Shown here: positions 1-5,206 of the stretch, in pieces
Position numbering within the stretch: the first letter of the stretch is position 1
Layout of the letters: every line of letters begins with the position of its first letter
NCBI GenBank assembly: GCA_017577565.1
Contig: PKRH01000175.1
Span: 1-5,206, forward strand
Source: Thermoanaerobacterales bacterium
GTDB lineage: Bacteria > Actinomycetota > Acidimicrobiia > Acidimicrobiales > JACDCH01
DNA length: 5,206 nt
Direction of reading: 5' to 3'
Made by a program: the position numbers and the translations under genes
Notes under the pieces: model-generated
Databases searched by the model: none
Seen by the model: the letters and a program-made list of their open reading frames with translations, nothing else
Told to the model about the DNA's origin: nothing

Positions 1-217
1 CCACCGCCCGGGTGGCGAGGGCCTCCCCGTGGCGGCGCGACGAGCGGGACCGCCGCCGGGCAGGGGACGAGCGGTCGTGGCCGTCGCCGCCCGCCCGCCG
101 CACCGACAGGGTCCCGGCGACCGGGCCGGCCGGCGCCGCGGCGCGGACGTCGCCGTCCTCGACGGCGAACGGGTTGGGCTCGGTCGCGGGACCGCCGCCC
201 CGCCGCTCACCAGGCAC
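1..217 (-). CDS. Probable 5' part of a further gene, product unknown (runs off window)
   Basis: The minus strand stays open from a GTG at 217-215 to the window edge, giving 72 codons. The start would lie inside the last codons of the sugar transferase gene, an 11-bp overlap. I prefer this frame because nearly every codon ends in G or C (I found only two exceptions) and because it gives a mixed protein composition, for example PNPFAVEDGD near residues 14-23, followed by a basic Arg/Ser-rich stretch near residues 54-63. The competing frame starts at the GTG at 210-208, with a 4-bp GTGA overlap of the kind seen upstream. It is also open, but it reads as Pro/Arg/Thr-rich low complexity with many A- or T-ending codons. 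No domain is recognisable. A disordered, basic N-terminus could precede a membrane protein, but that is a guess. Any three-frame-open stretch at this G+C could be spurious, so confidence is modest. Confidence 0.4.
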   Translation of the reverse strand, partial: MPGERRGGGPATEPNPFAVEDGDVRAAAPAGPVAGTLSVRRAGGDGHDRSSPARRRSRSSRRHGEALATRAV

Positions 218-1751
218 CGGTCCCCCGCAGGACGGCGAGCGGGGTGCGGGCCAGGATGGCCAGGTCCATGGCGAGCGACCAGTGGTCGACGTAGTACATG
301 TCGAGCGCCACGGTCTCCTCCCAGCCCAGCTCGGAGCGGCCGCTCACCTGCCACAGCCCGGTGATGCCGGGGCGCACCCGCAGCCGCCGCCGGGCGTCGC
401 CCTCGAACTCCTCGGCGTCCACCGGCAGCGGGCGGGGTCCGACCAGCGACATGTCGCCCCGCAGCACGTTCCACAGCTGCGGCAGCTCGTCCAGCGACGT
501 CCGCCGCAGGAACCGGCCGACGCGGGTGACCCGGGGGTCCTCCCGGATCTTGAACAGCAGCCCGTCGCTCTCGTTCGCGGCCGCCAGCTGCGCCAGCTGG
601 GCGTCGGCCTCGGTGACCATCGTCCGGAACTTCAGGAACTCGAAGGTCCGCCCGTACTGCCCGACGCGCTCCTGCCGGTAGAGCACCGGGCCCGGGCTCG
701 ACAGCTTCACGGCGACGGCCACGACGGCGAACACCGGGGCGAGCAGCACCAGCAGCAGGGCCGCCCCGACACGGTCGATGGCGCTCTTGACGAACAGCCG
801 CCCCCGCCGCTGCCGGCACTCCTGCACCCGCAGCAGGACGGCGCCGCCGACCGGCTCGACGGTCACGCTCTGCTGGGCCAGGTCGGGCACCGCCGGGGCG
901 ATCATCAGCTCGGCGCCGGTGCCCTCCAGCGCCCAGGCGAGGGACCGGACCTCGGGGGGCGAGGTGCCGCCGGCCACGGCGAGCACGTCGGCCCCCGTCG
1001 CCGTCATCGCCTCCAGCACCGCGGTGCCCACCGGCCCCGACCGCGCCGTCCCCGACCCGTCGCCCGGCCCCGCCACGCCGGCCCCGGCCGCGCGGGCCCC
1101 CGCCGCGCGGGCCACCACACCGGTCCCGGCCCGGCGATCGTCCCCGTCGACGAGGCACGTGCCGACGACCTCCACGCCCAGCCCCGGTCGGTCGAGCTGG
1201 CGGGCCAGCGCCGCGGCCTCGGCGGTCGTGCCGTAGATCACGGCCCGGTGGCGCCACCGGCCCTCGAGGCGGGCGCGCCGCAGGACCCGGCCCACGACGA
1301 GGCGCACCGCGAGGGTGAGGGCGACGAGGAGCCCCGTGGCCAGGGCGACCAGCCGCGCCGAGAGGCTGGTCGACAGCAGCAGGTGGAGCACGGCGACGGC
1401 GGCGAACAGCGTCAGGCCGGCCTCGACGACGCGCCCGGCCTCCTCCACCCCGCTGCCGATGACGACGGTGCGGTAGGCGCCGTGCGCGAACAGCACGCCC
1501 GGCCAGGCCGCCGCCACGACGAGCGCCGCCGCCACGTGCCCGACCGCGCCGTGGGCGACGTAGAGGTCGGGGACGTCCGCGCCGAAGCGGATCCGGAGCG
1601 CGAGCAGCACGGCCACCACGGCGACGCCGAGGTCGACCGCGGCCACGACGGCCGGGACGGTGCGGCGCCACGGCGGTGCGACGATGCCGAATCCGGGCCG
1701 GGTGGCGGGCCGTCCGGCGGCGGGGACGACGGCGTCGGTGGCGACGGCCAT
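207..1751 (-). CDS. Polyprenyl-phosphate sugar-1-phosphate transferase (WbaP/exopolysaccharide polyprenyl glycosylphosphotransferase family)
   Basis: This 514-residue membrane enzyme is predicted to transfer a sugar-1-phosphate from a nucleotide sugar to undecaprenyl phosphate, the first step of repeat-unit synthesis at the inner face of the membrane. About four hydrophobic segments lie near residues 31-53, 69-88, 110-128 and 131-157. A soluble nucleotide-binding-like domain follows, with VIYGTT at 171-176. The catalytic bacterial sugar transferase domain starts near 320: a re-entrant hydrophobic hairpin (about 328-349), SSPGPVLYRQERVG (351-364), KFRTM (374-378), the DELPQLWNVL block at 421-430 with the Asp-Glu pair typical of the catalytic dyad, SLVGPRP (435-441) and RPGITGLWQVSGR (460-472). 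The length suits the two-domain family. The middle domain carries an odd Ala/Gly-rich stretch (212-240). The ATG shares its A with the TGA of the epimerase gene, and a GTG one codon earlier is an alternative start. I see no clear ribosome binding site, so translational coupling is likely. The sugar donor cannot be told from sequence. Confidence 0.95.
   Translation of the reverse strand: MAVATDAVVPAAGRPATRPGFGIVAPPWRRTVPAVVAAVDLGVAVVAVLLALRIRFGADVPDLYVAHGAVGHVAAALVVAAAWPGVLFAHGAYRTVVIGSGVEEAGRVVEAGLTLFAAVAVLHLLLSTSLSARLVALATGLLVALTLAVRLVVGRVLRRARLEGRWRHRAVIYGTTAEAAALARQLDRPGLGVEVVGTCLVDGDDRRAGTGVVARAAGARAAGAGVAGPGDGSGTARSGPVGTAVLEAMTATGADVLAVAGGTSPPEVRSLAWALEGTGAELMIAPAVPDLAQQSVTVEPVGGAVLLRVQECRQRRGRLFVKSAIDRVGAALLLVLLAPVFAVVAVAVKLSSPGPVLYRQERVGQYGRTFEFLKFRTMVTEADAQLAQLAAANESDGLLFKIREDPRVTRVGRFLRRTSLDELPQLWNVLRGDMSLVGPRPLPVDAEEFEGDARRRLRVRPGITGLWQVSGRSELGWEETVALDMYYVDHWSLAMDLAILARTPLAVLRGTGAW
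1083..1112 (-). repeat. 15-bp tandem duplication inside the sugar transferase gene
   Basis: Two adjacent 15-bp units (1112-1098 and 1097-1083) match at 14 of 15 positions and encode ARAAG twice, at residues 214-223. The unit is a multiple of three, so gain or loss would keep the reading frame. It lies in the most GC-rich part of the window: the lines 1021-1080 and 1081-1140 are about 88% and 90% G+C by my count. Confidence 0.85.
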
Positions 1752-2764
1752 CACGCGGTGGTGCCCAGGGCGGCGGCCGGCGAGGACCCCCGGCCCCACC
1801 CCCGGGCGACCATGTCGTCGTGGATCCACCGGTAGGTCGCCTCGATGCCCTCCGCCAGCGGGGTGGTCGGCTCCCAGCCGAGCAGCGACCGGATGCGGGT
1901 GTTGTCGCTGCTCCGCCCCCGCACCCCCTGGGGGGCGTCGAGCAGGTAGCGGCGCCGCAGCCGCACGCCGGCGACCTCCTCGACGAGGTCGACGAGCTGG
2001 TTGATCGTCACCATCTCGCTGCTGCCGAGGTTGAGGGGCTCGGCGACGTCGCTGTCGGCGATGAGCAGCGTCCCGGTGACGCAGTCGTCGATGTAGGTGA
2101 AGCTCCGGGTCTGGTTGCCGTCGCCCCAGATCTCGATCGTGTCGCCGCCGGTCAGCTTGGCGGCGGCGACCTTGCGGCAGATCGCCGCCGGCGCCTTCTC
2201 CCGCCCGCCGTCGTAGGCGCCGTGGGGGCCGTAGACGTTGTGGTAGCGCGCGACGCGGGTGGCGATGCCGAAGTCCTCGGCGAAGTGCCGGCACATCCGC
2301 TCGGAGAACAGCTTCTCCCACCCGTAGCCGTCCTCGGGCATGGCCGGGTAGGCGTCCTCCTCGGCGAGCCCGTCGACGTCGGGCCGGTCCTGCTTGTCGG
2401 CGGCGTAGACGCAGGCCGACGACGCGTAGAAGTAGCGCTCGACCCCCTCGTCCCGGGCCGCCATGAGCAGGTGCGTGTTGATCAGCACGCTCAGCATGCA
2501 GGCGGCCTTGTTGCCCTCGATGAAGCCGATGCCGCCCATGTCGGCGGCCAGGTTGAAGACGCGGTCCGCGCCCTCGACCGCCCGCCGGCAGGCGTCGCGG
2601 TCGGTCAGGTCGAGGACGGCGGCCTCGGCCGCCGGGTGGACCTGGTACCACGCGTCGAGCGGCTTGACGTCGACGGCCCGCACGTCGACGCCACGGTCGA
2701 CGAGCTCGGCGACCAGGTGGCCCCCGATGAAGCCCCCGGCGCCGGTGACGACGCATGACGCCAT
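1751..2764 (-). CDS. NAD-dependent sugar epimerase, GDP-mannose 3,5-epimerase-like (extended SDR)
   Basis: This 337-residue soluble extended short-chain dehydrogenase/reductase is predicted to act on a nucleotide sugar, most likely GDP-D-mannose, giving GDP-L-galactose and/or GDP-L-gulose. The N-terminal Rossmann motif is TGAGGFIGG (7-15), with D32 after the second strand. SSACVY (115-120) supplies C118; Y147 and K151 form the YxxxK pair; GREKAPAAICRK (187-198) supplies K190. From what I recall of Arabidopsis GDP-mannose 3,5-epimerase (Cys145, Tyr174, Lys178, Lys217), the spacings 29, 4 and 39 are reproduced exactly. LAADMGGIGFI (72-82), GDGNQTRSFTYID (214-226) and VRGRSSDN (281-288) also follow that family. 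The bacterial form lacks the plant N-terminal extension. The start is the ATG preceded by AGGAGG 11 bases upstream. The gene comes first after a 105-base gap and is followed at once by the sugar transferase. Alternatives are a 3-only or 5-only epimerase, or a related GDP- or dTDP-sugar epimerase. Confidence 0.9.
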   Translation of the reverse strand: MASCVVTGAGGFIGGHLVAELVDRGVDVRAVDVKPLDAWYQVHPAAEAAVLDLTDRDACRRAVEGADRVFNLAADMGGIGFIEGNKAACMLSVLINTHLLMAARDEGVERYFYASSACVYAADKQDRPDVDGLAEEDAYPAMPEDGYGWEKLFSERMCRHFAEDFGIATRVARYHNVYGPHGAYDGGREKAPAAICRKVAAAKLTGGDTIEIWGDGNQTRSFTYIDDCVTGTLLIADSDVAEPLNLGSSEMVTINQLVDLVEEVAGVRLRRRYLLDAPQGVRGRSSDNTRIRSLLGWEPTTPLAEGIEATYRWIHDDMVARGWGRGSSPAAALGTTA

Positions 2765-2775
2765 GGTGGAGCCAA

Positions 2776-2781
2776 CCTCCT
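2776..2781 (-). promoter_or_regulatory. Ribosome binding site of the epimerase gene
   Basis: AGGAGG on the minus strand, 11 bases before the ATG at 2764. It is a perfect Shine-Dalgarno core at slightly long spacing. It is the clearest ribosome binding site in the window and fixes the epimerase start. Confidence 0.75.
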
Positions 2782-2819
2782 GCTGTGGTCAGCCCGCCAC
2801 CTACTGTGGTCGTCGCCAC
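2781..2819 (-). repeat. Two imperfect tandem repeats, GTGGCG-(3 or 5 nt)-ACCACAG
   Basis: On the minus strand, copy one (2819-2801) reads GTGGCGACGACCACAGTAG. Copy two (2800-2781) has the same GTGGCG and ACCACAG blocks, but separated by five bases instead of three. Each copy is itself a short inverted repeat (GTGG/CCAC). The pair lies between the candidate -10 box and the ribosome binding site, so it would form most of the predicted leader RNA. It could be a tandem operator or a folding leader; neither is shown. Confidence 0.65.
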
Positions 2820-2846
2820 TCTTCCACGTCGAGATCGCGTTGCCAA
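2818..2846 (-). promoter_or_regulatory. Candidate promoter for the epimerase-sugar transferase unit
   Basis: On the minus strand, TTGGCA (2846-2841) matches the -35 consensus at five of six positions. It is followed after exactly 17 bases by AAGAGT (2823-2818), a -10 with three of six matches. Transcription would start near 2811 and leave a leader of about 46 bases. The -10 lies within a 16-base element that recurs upstream of the first gene. The weak -10 keeps confidence moderate. Confidence 0.45.
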
Positions 2847-2868
2847 GTGTTCGCTGTCGCGTCTCGAT
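2828..2868 (-). repeat. Inverted repeat with 11-bp stem after the GT26 gene
   Basis: Bases 2828-2839 (GTCGAGATCGCG on the plus strand) pair with 2858-2868 (CGCGTCTCGAT) through 11 pairs, including one G-U, with T2835 bulged and an 18-base loop. In the RNA of the GT26 gene the hairpin starts one base after the TGA (2872-2870). No T-rich tract follows, so it is not a standard intrinsic terminator. As DNA, the arms flank the candidate -35 box, and the downstream arm lies inside the promoter spacer. It may therefore be an operator, an end-of-message hairpin, or both. Confidence 0.6.
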
Positions 2869-2869
2869 C

Positions 2870-3664
2870 TCACGCGGTGCGGCGATCTGTCGCCCGAGCT
2901 GACGCGAAGCGTGGCACCATGGCCTCCCGCAGCAGCAGCCAGACGAACCGGGGGTTGTTGCGCAGGTACCGGCCGGCGAGCCGCCGCGGCTCGGTCGCCA
3001 TGCGGAACGCCCACTCGAGCCCGCACCGCTGCACCCACCGGGGGGCCTGGCGCTTCACCCCGGCGTGGAAGTCGAAGGCCGCCCCGACGCCGACGAGCAC
3101 CGGCGCGCCGACCCGGCCGACGTGGGCGGCCATCCACCGCTCCTGCTTCGGCGTGCTCATCCCGACCCAGACGATGTCGGGGCGGGCGGCGGCGATGGAC
3201 CGGGCGATCCCCGCGTCCTCCTCCTCGCTCAGCGGGCGGAACGGCGGGCTGATGGCGCCGGCGATGCAGGCCCGCGGGAAGCGGGCCTCCAGGTTGGCGC
3301 GGAGGCGCTCGAGGGTCTCCGGTGTCGAGCCGTAGAGGACGTGGCGCCACCCGGTGACCTCCGAGCGGGCGAAGGCGGCCAGCATGAGGTCGGGCCCGTA
3401 CACCCGCTCGACGGGCGTGCCGGCCGGCACCCGCCGGCGGCTCAGCCACACGAGCGGCATCCCGTCGGTCGTCACCATGCCGGCGGCGTTGTGGATCCGG
3501 CGCAGCTCGTCGTCGTCCTGGCTCTCGATCACGCCGTGGACGCCGCTGACGCACACGTAGGTGGGCTCCCGCCGCTCGATCCACCCCGCGATCCGGTCGA
3601 CCGCCTCCTCCAGCGTCTGGGCGTCGACCCGGACGCCGAGGACGTCGACGTGGACGGCGCTCAC
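2870..3664 (-). CDS. WecG/TagA/CpsF family glycosyltransferase (GT26)
   Basis: This 264-residue enzyme is predicted to transfer a sugar from a nucleotide donor to an undecaprenyl-diphosphate-linked acceptor at the cytoplasmic membrane face, usually the second sugar of a repeat or linkage unit. Family landmarks are NAAGMVTTDGMPLVW (59-73) with the conserved D67, RVYGPDLM (87-94), VLYGST (109-114), IVWVGMSTPKQERW (164-177), VGVGAAFDFHAG (191-202), RQAPRWVQRCGLEW (205-218) and EPRRLAGRYL (225-234). Where TagA-type members have a Thr-Asn signature near residue 40, this one reads VSGVHGVIES (39-48). The basic C-terminus (225-262) fits the membrane-docking appendage of the family. The GTG start overlaps the TGA of the upstream membrane protein by 4 bp (GTGA), with GGGGTGG just ahead of it as a weak ribosome binding site. 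The same frame stays open to 4540, but that extension is a shadow of the upstream gene. The sugar specificity cannot be read from sequence. Confidence 0.93.
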   Translation of the reverse strand: MSAVHVDVLGVRVDAQTLEEAVDRIAGWIERREPTYVCVSGVHGVIESQDDDELRRIHNAAGMVTTDGMPLVWLSRRRVPAGTPVERVYGPDLMLAAFARSEVTGWRHVLYGSTPETLERLRANLEARFPRACIAGAISPPFRPLSEEEDAGIARSIAAARPDIVWVGMSTPKQERWMAAHVGRVGAPVLVGVGAAFDFHAGVKRQAPRWVQRCGLEWAFRMATEPRRLAGRYLRNNPRFVWLLLREAMVPRFASARATDRRTA

Positions 3665-5109
3665 GCGGCCACCCCGGGTCGGGGGCTGTCGGTCGCGGCC
3701 GCCGTCCGCAGCGGCATCGCGGTGGCCCACCACAGGTAGCCGACGAGCGTCCACAGGAGGATGCCGCCCTGCGGCGACTCCAGGTAGACGTCGACCATGC
3801 CGGTGACCAGCGCGGCGACGGCGGCGCCACGCGCCCCCTGCACGAGCCGCGGCGGGCCACGCCGGACAGCCGGCGACGTGAACGAACGCACGACCGACAG
3901 GACCGGCACCGCCAGGAACGCCACGGCCACCAGAACCCCGGCGCGGCCGGCGAGGGAGAAGAAGACGTTGTGCGGGAGGCGGAGGATCGGCTGGCCGTCC
4001 GGGAGGGTGCCGGGGTCGACGACGCCGTAGCGGACGGCGAGGTTGTCGCCCCACCCGTGGCCGTGCAGCACCATGCGCTCGCCGGTCACATCGTCCCAGA
4101 TGGCTCGCCACCATTCGGCCCGCCATCTGGCGGTGCCGACGTAGCTGCCCTCGATCTCGTCGTCGGGCTGCGTGCCGAGCAACGACGCTGCCGCATCGGC
4201 CAATGCCTGGTAGCTCACCTCCCGACCACGCCGGACCTCGACGGACACACCCGACACGTAGAGGGAGAGCACGACGGCCAGAGCTGCCATCGCACCCCTC
4301 AGCACCCGAGTGGCGCGCGGGCGCACGGCCAGCACCCCGATGGCGAGAGCCAGCAGCGCACCGCGGCTGCGGAAGGTCACCAGCACTGCCGCGAGGCTCC
4401 ACAGCAGCGGCACCACGGCGCCGATCGTCCTGGCGCGCGAGGCGACGCCGCACCCGAACGTGAAGGGCAGCGTCAGGACCAGCGCGACCGCGATGTCGCC
4501 AGGCTTCGACGCAAGCACCGGGGTACCCGACATCGGCCAAGTCGGCAACCCGTCCGGCTCGGCCAGCAGCAGAGCAGCCAACAGGGCGAGCGCGGCCACC
4601 ACCCAGGGCGCCGCTCGGGCGACCGCGCTGTCGACCAGCGCAGCCACCGCCACCCGACCGTCACGCTCCTCCTGGCGCCGGAGCAGCGCGTAGGTCGCGA
4701 ACGCGAAGGCGGCGTAGTAGATCGGAGCGAGGCCCCGCAGCGACTCGACCACCGGCACCGTCGCGCCGAGCCGATCCACGACGAGCTGGACGGCCGCGAG
4801 CGCAGCGACGCCCGCGGCGGTTGCCGCTGCCGCGTTCCGTGGCAGCGGCATCGGCTGGACGACCACGGCGACACCGACCACGACCAAGGCGACCTCGCCG
4901 ACGAACACGGGAGGCACGCCGGCGTACGCGAACCCCTTGCCGAGGGCCGCGTACGAGGTCACGACGACGAAGAGCAGGGCGAGCACCGGCGACGGCCGGA
5001 GCACCGGAACCCTGTTCGCGCCCGGCGTCGCCTCCCTTGCCACCGCCTCGACGCCCCCGCCGACCGGCTTGCCCCCCGCTTGCGCGATCGAACGCTGGTC
5101 GCCACGCAT
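3661..5109 (-). CDS. Polytopic membrane protein, O-antigen ligase/polymerase (Wzy/WaaL-like) superfamily
   Basis: This 482-residue protein has about 12 hydrophobic segments, roughly at 41-58, 64-85, 94-112, 129-143, 164-183, 204-220, 229-245, 248-262, 272-288, 384-408, 428-444 and 449-465. A large external loop spans about 289-383. Superfamily hallmarks are TFRSRGALLALA (245-256), the loop sequence WRAEWWRAIWDD (329-340) followed by VLHGHGWGDN (347-356), and LRLPHNVFFSLAGRAG (376-391), whose H380 matches the conserved loop histidine. The likely role is polymerising repeat units on the outer membrane face or ligating a finished chain; sequence alone does not separate the two. The ATG has no convincing ribosome binding site, but a candidate -10 box ends 7 bases upstream, which would suit a leaderless message. 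The first 40 residues are hydrophilic, so an internal GTG such as residue 36 (5004, preceded by AGGG) is a possible later start. Its last codon overlaps the GT26 gene by 4 bp. The counted lines 4081 and 4201 are about 70% and 65% G+C, lower than lines in the downstream genes. Confidence 0.88.
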   Translation of the reverse strand: MRGDQRSIAQAGGKPVGGGVEAVAREATPGANRVPVLRPSPVLALLFVVVTSYAALGKGFAYAGVPPVFVGEVALVVVGVAVVVQPMPLPRNAAAATAAGVAALAAVQLVVDRLGATVPVVESLRGLAPIYYAAFAFATYALLRRQEERDGRVAVAALVDSAVARAAPWVVAALALLAALLLAEPDGLPTWPMSGTPVLASKPGDIAVALVLTLPFTFGCGVASRARTIGAVVPLLWSLAAVLVTFRSRGALLALAIGVLAVRPRATRVLRGAMAALAVVLSLYVSGVSVEVRRGREVSYQALADAAASLLGTQPDDEIEGSYVGTARWRAEWWRAIWDDVTGERMVLHGHGWGDNLAVRYGVVDPGTLPDGQPILRLPHNVFFSLAGRAGVLVAVAFLAVPVLSVVRSFTSPAVRRGPPRLVQGARGAAVAALVTGMVDVYLESPQGGILLWTLVGYLWWATAMPLRTAAATDSPRPGVAA

Positions 5110-5116
5110 TGCAGCA

Positions 5117-5145
5117 ACTCTGCCACGTCATGTGGCACCTGTCCT
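5117..5145 (-). promoter_or_regulatory. Candidate promoter of the first gene, leaderless geometry
   Basis: On the minus strand, AGGACA (5145-5140, four of six -35 matches, GACA intact) is followed after 17 bases by CAGAGT (5122-5117, three of six -10 matches). The -10 ends exactly 7 bases before the ATG at 5109, so transcription would start at or next to the start codon. This fits the absence of a ribosome binding site. The hexamers are weak on their own; the case rests on spacing and on the same element occurring before the epimerase gene. Confidence 0.4.
5121..5137. promoter_or_regulatory. 17-bp near-perfect palindrome, possible operator
   Basis: TGCCACGTCATGTGGCA has seven of eight possible pairs around its central base (the exception is G5127 with T5131). 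It lies 11 bases upstream of the start codon and occupies the spacer and first -10 bases of the candidate promoter. A dimeric repressor bound here would block that promoter. No specific regulator family is implied by the sequence. Confidence 0.5.
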
Positions 5146-5149
5146 AGAG

Positions 5150-5159
5150 TGAGCGCTCA
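5150..5159. repeat. Perfect 10-bp palindrome
   Basis: TGAGCGCTCA reads the same on both strands and sits just upstream of the candidate -35 box (5145-5140). It could be an upstream activator or repressor half of the control region. A 10-bp palindrome can occur by chance, so the functional claim is weak. Confidence 0.35.
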
Positions 5160-5206
5160 TAGCGAACGAACTGCCTACGCACGAGGGTGTCGCGCTGCTA
5201 CGCGTG

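Larger units (their letters stand above)
5110..5206. other. Upstream non-coding region of the locus
   Basis: These 97 bases before the first gene are less GC-rich (5138-5206 is about 62% by count) than the coding DNA. Short open stretches run to the window edge on both strands: a plus-strand GTG frame from 5150, and a minus-strand frame ending in TGA inside the palindrome near 5130. They are too short and lack any recognisable content, so I do not call a gene. The region holds the promoter and palindromes listed separately. Confidence 0.6.

Noticed and set aside
12..1835. 607-codon open frame on the plus strand
   Set aside because: It lies antisense to the sugar transferase gene and is rich in Arg, Pro, Gly, His and Asp without any domain. 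Long antisense frames are expected where codons end almost always in G or C.
1676..2758. 360-codon plus-strand frame opposite the epimerase
   Set aside because: It is an antisense shadow, Val/Gly/Asp-rich, with no ribosome binding site or domain. The epimerase frame has exact catalytic spacing.
2828..2868. Standard Rho-independent terminator
   Set aside because: A stem is present, but the loop is 18 bases and no T-rich tract follows on the minus strand, so I list it only as an inverted repeat.
2463..3335. 290-codon plus-strand frame crossing the intergenic gap
   Set aside because: It is Ser/Arg/Thr/Pro-rich low complexity, crosses two real genes and their control region, and has no recognisable family.
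1752..3860. Upstream extension of the sugar transferase frame, giving 1217 codons in all
   Set aside because: The extension is Arg/Pro-rich shadow of the membrane protein, GT26 and epimerase genes. Only the part from 1751 down carries family motifs.
3665..4540. Upstream extension of the GT26 frame
   Set aside because: It overlaps the membrane protein gene in another frame, is Arg/Ala-rich with no motif, and the GTG at 3664 has the 4-bp overlap typical of coupled genes.
5138..5206. Divergent gene on the plus strand or 3' end of an upstream minus-strand gene
   Set aside because: Short frames are open to the edge on both strands, but none has a clear start signal, codon bias or recognisable protein sequence in under 70 bases.

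Overview
The window is 5.2 kb of very GC-rich DNA: 60-base lines that I counted by hand run from about 65% to 90% G+C. All supported genes lie on the minus strand, so the locus reads from high to low coordinates. The base composition, the GTG starts, the 4-bp stop/start overlaps and the protein relatives suggest a high-GC actinobacterial lineage, possibly Acidimicrobiia. That placement is inference; there is no rRNA or marker gene here.

In transcription order: 97 bases of upstream DNA (5206-5110) with a candidate promoter and palindromes; a polytopic membrane protein of the O-antigen ligase/polymerase (Wzy/WaaL-like) superfamily (5109-3661); a WecG/TagA/CpsF (GT26) glycosyltransferase (3664-2870), overlapping it by 4 bp; a 105-base gap (2869-2765) holding a second candidate promoter, a long inverted repeat, a tandem repeat and a ribosome binding site; an extended short-chain dehydrogenase/reductase that closely resembles GDP-mannose 3,5-epimerase (2764-1751); a polyprenyl-phosphate sugar-1-phosphate transferase (1751-207), overlapping it by 1 bp; and probably the first 72 codons of another minus-strand gene that runs off the window (217-1).

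Together these form part of a lipid-linked surface polysaccharide pathway. The phosphoglycosyl transferase would load the first sugar phosphate onto undecaprenyl phosphate. The GT26 enzyme typically adds the second sugar. The epimerase would supply an unusual nucleotide sugar such as GDP-L-galactose or GDP-L-gulose. The membrane protein would polymerise or ligate finished chains outside the cell. The flippase, further glycosyltransferases and chain-length or export proteins are not in the window.

I see no CRISPR array, mobile element, tRNA or rRNA, and no evidence of a radically new system; the coding content is a recognisable polysaccharide locus. The most notable non-coding signal is a 16-base element, identical at 14 of 16 positions, in both promoter regions. 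It sits where a -10 box would lie in each and implies a leaderless message for the first gene. The gap before the epimerase gene is also unusually rich in inverted and direct repeats.
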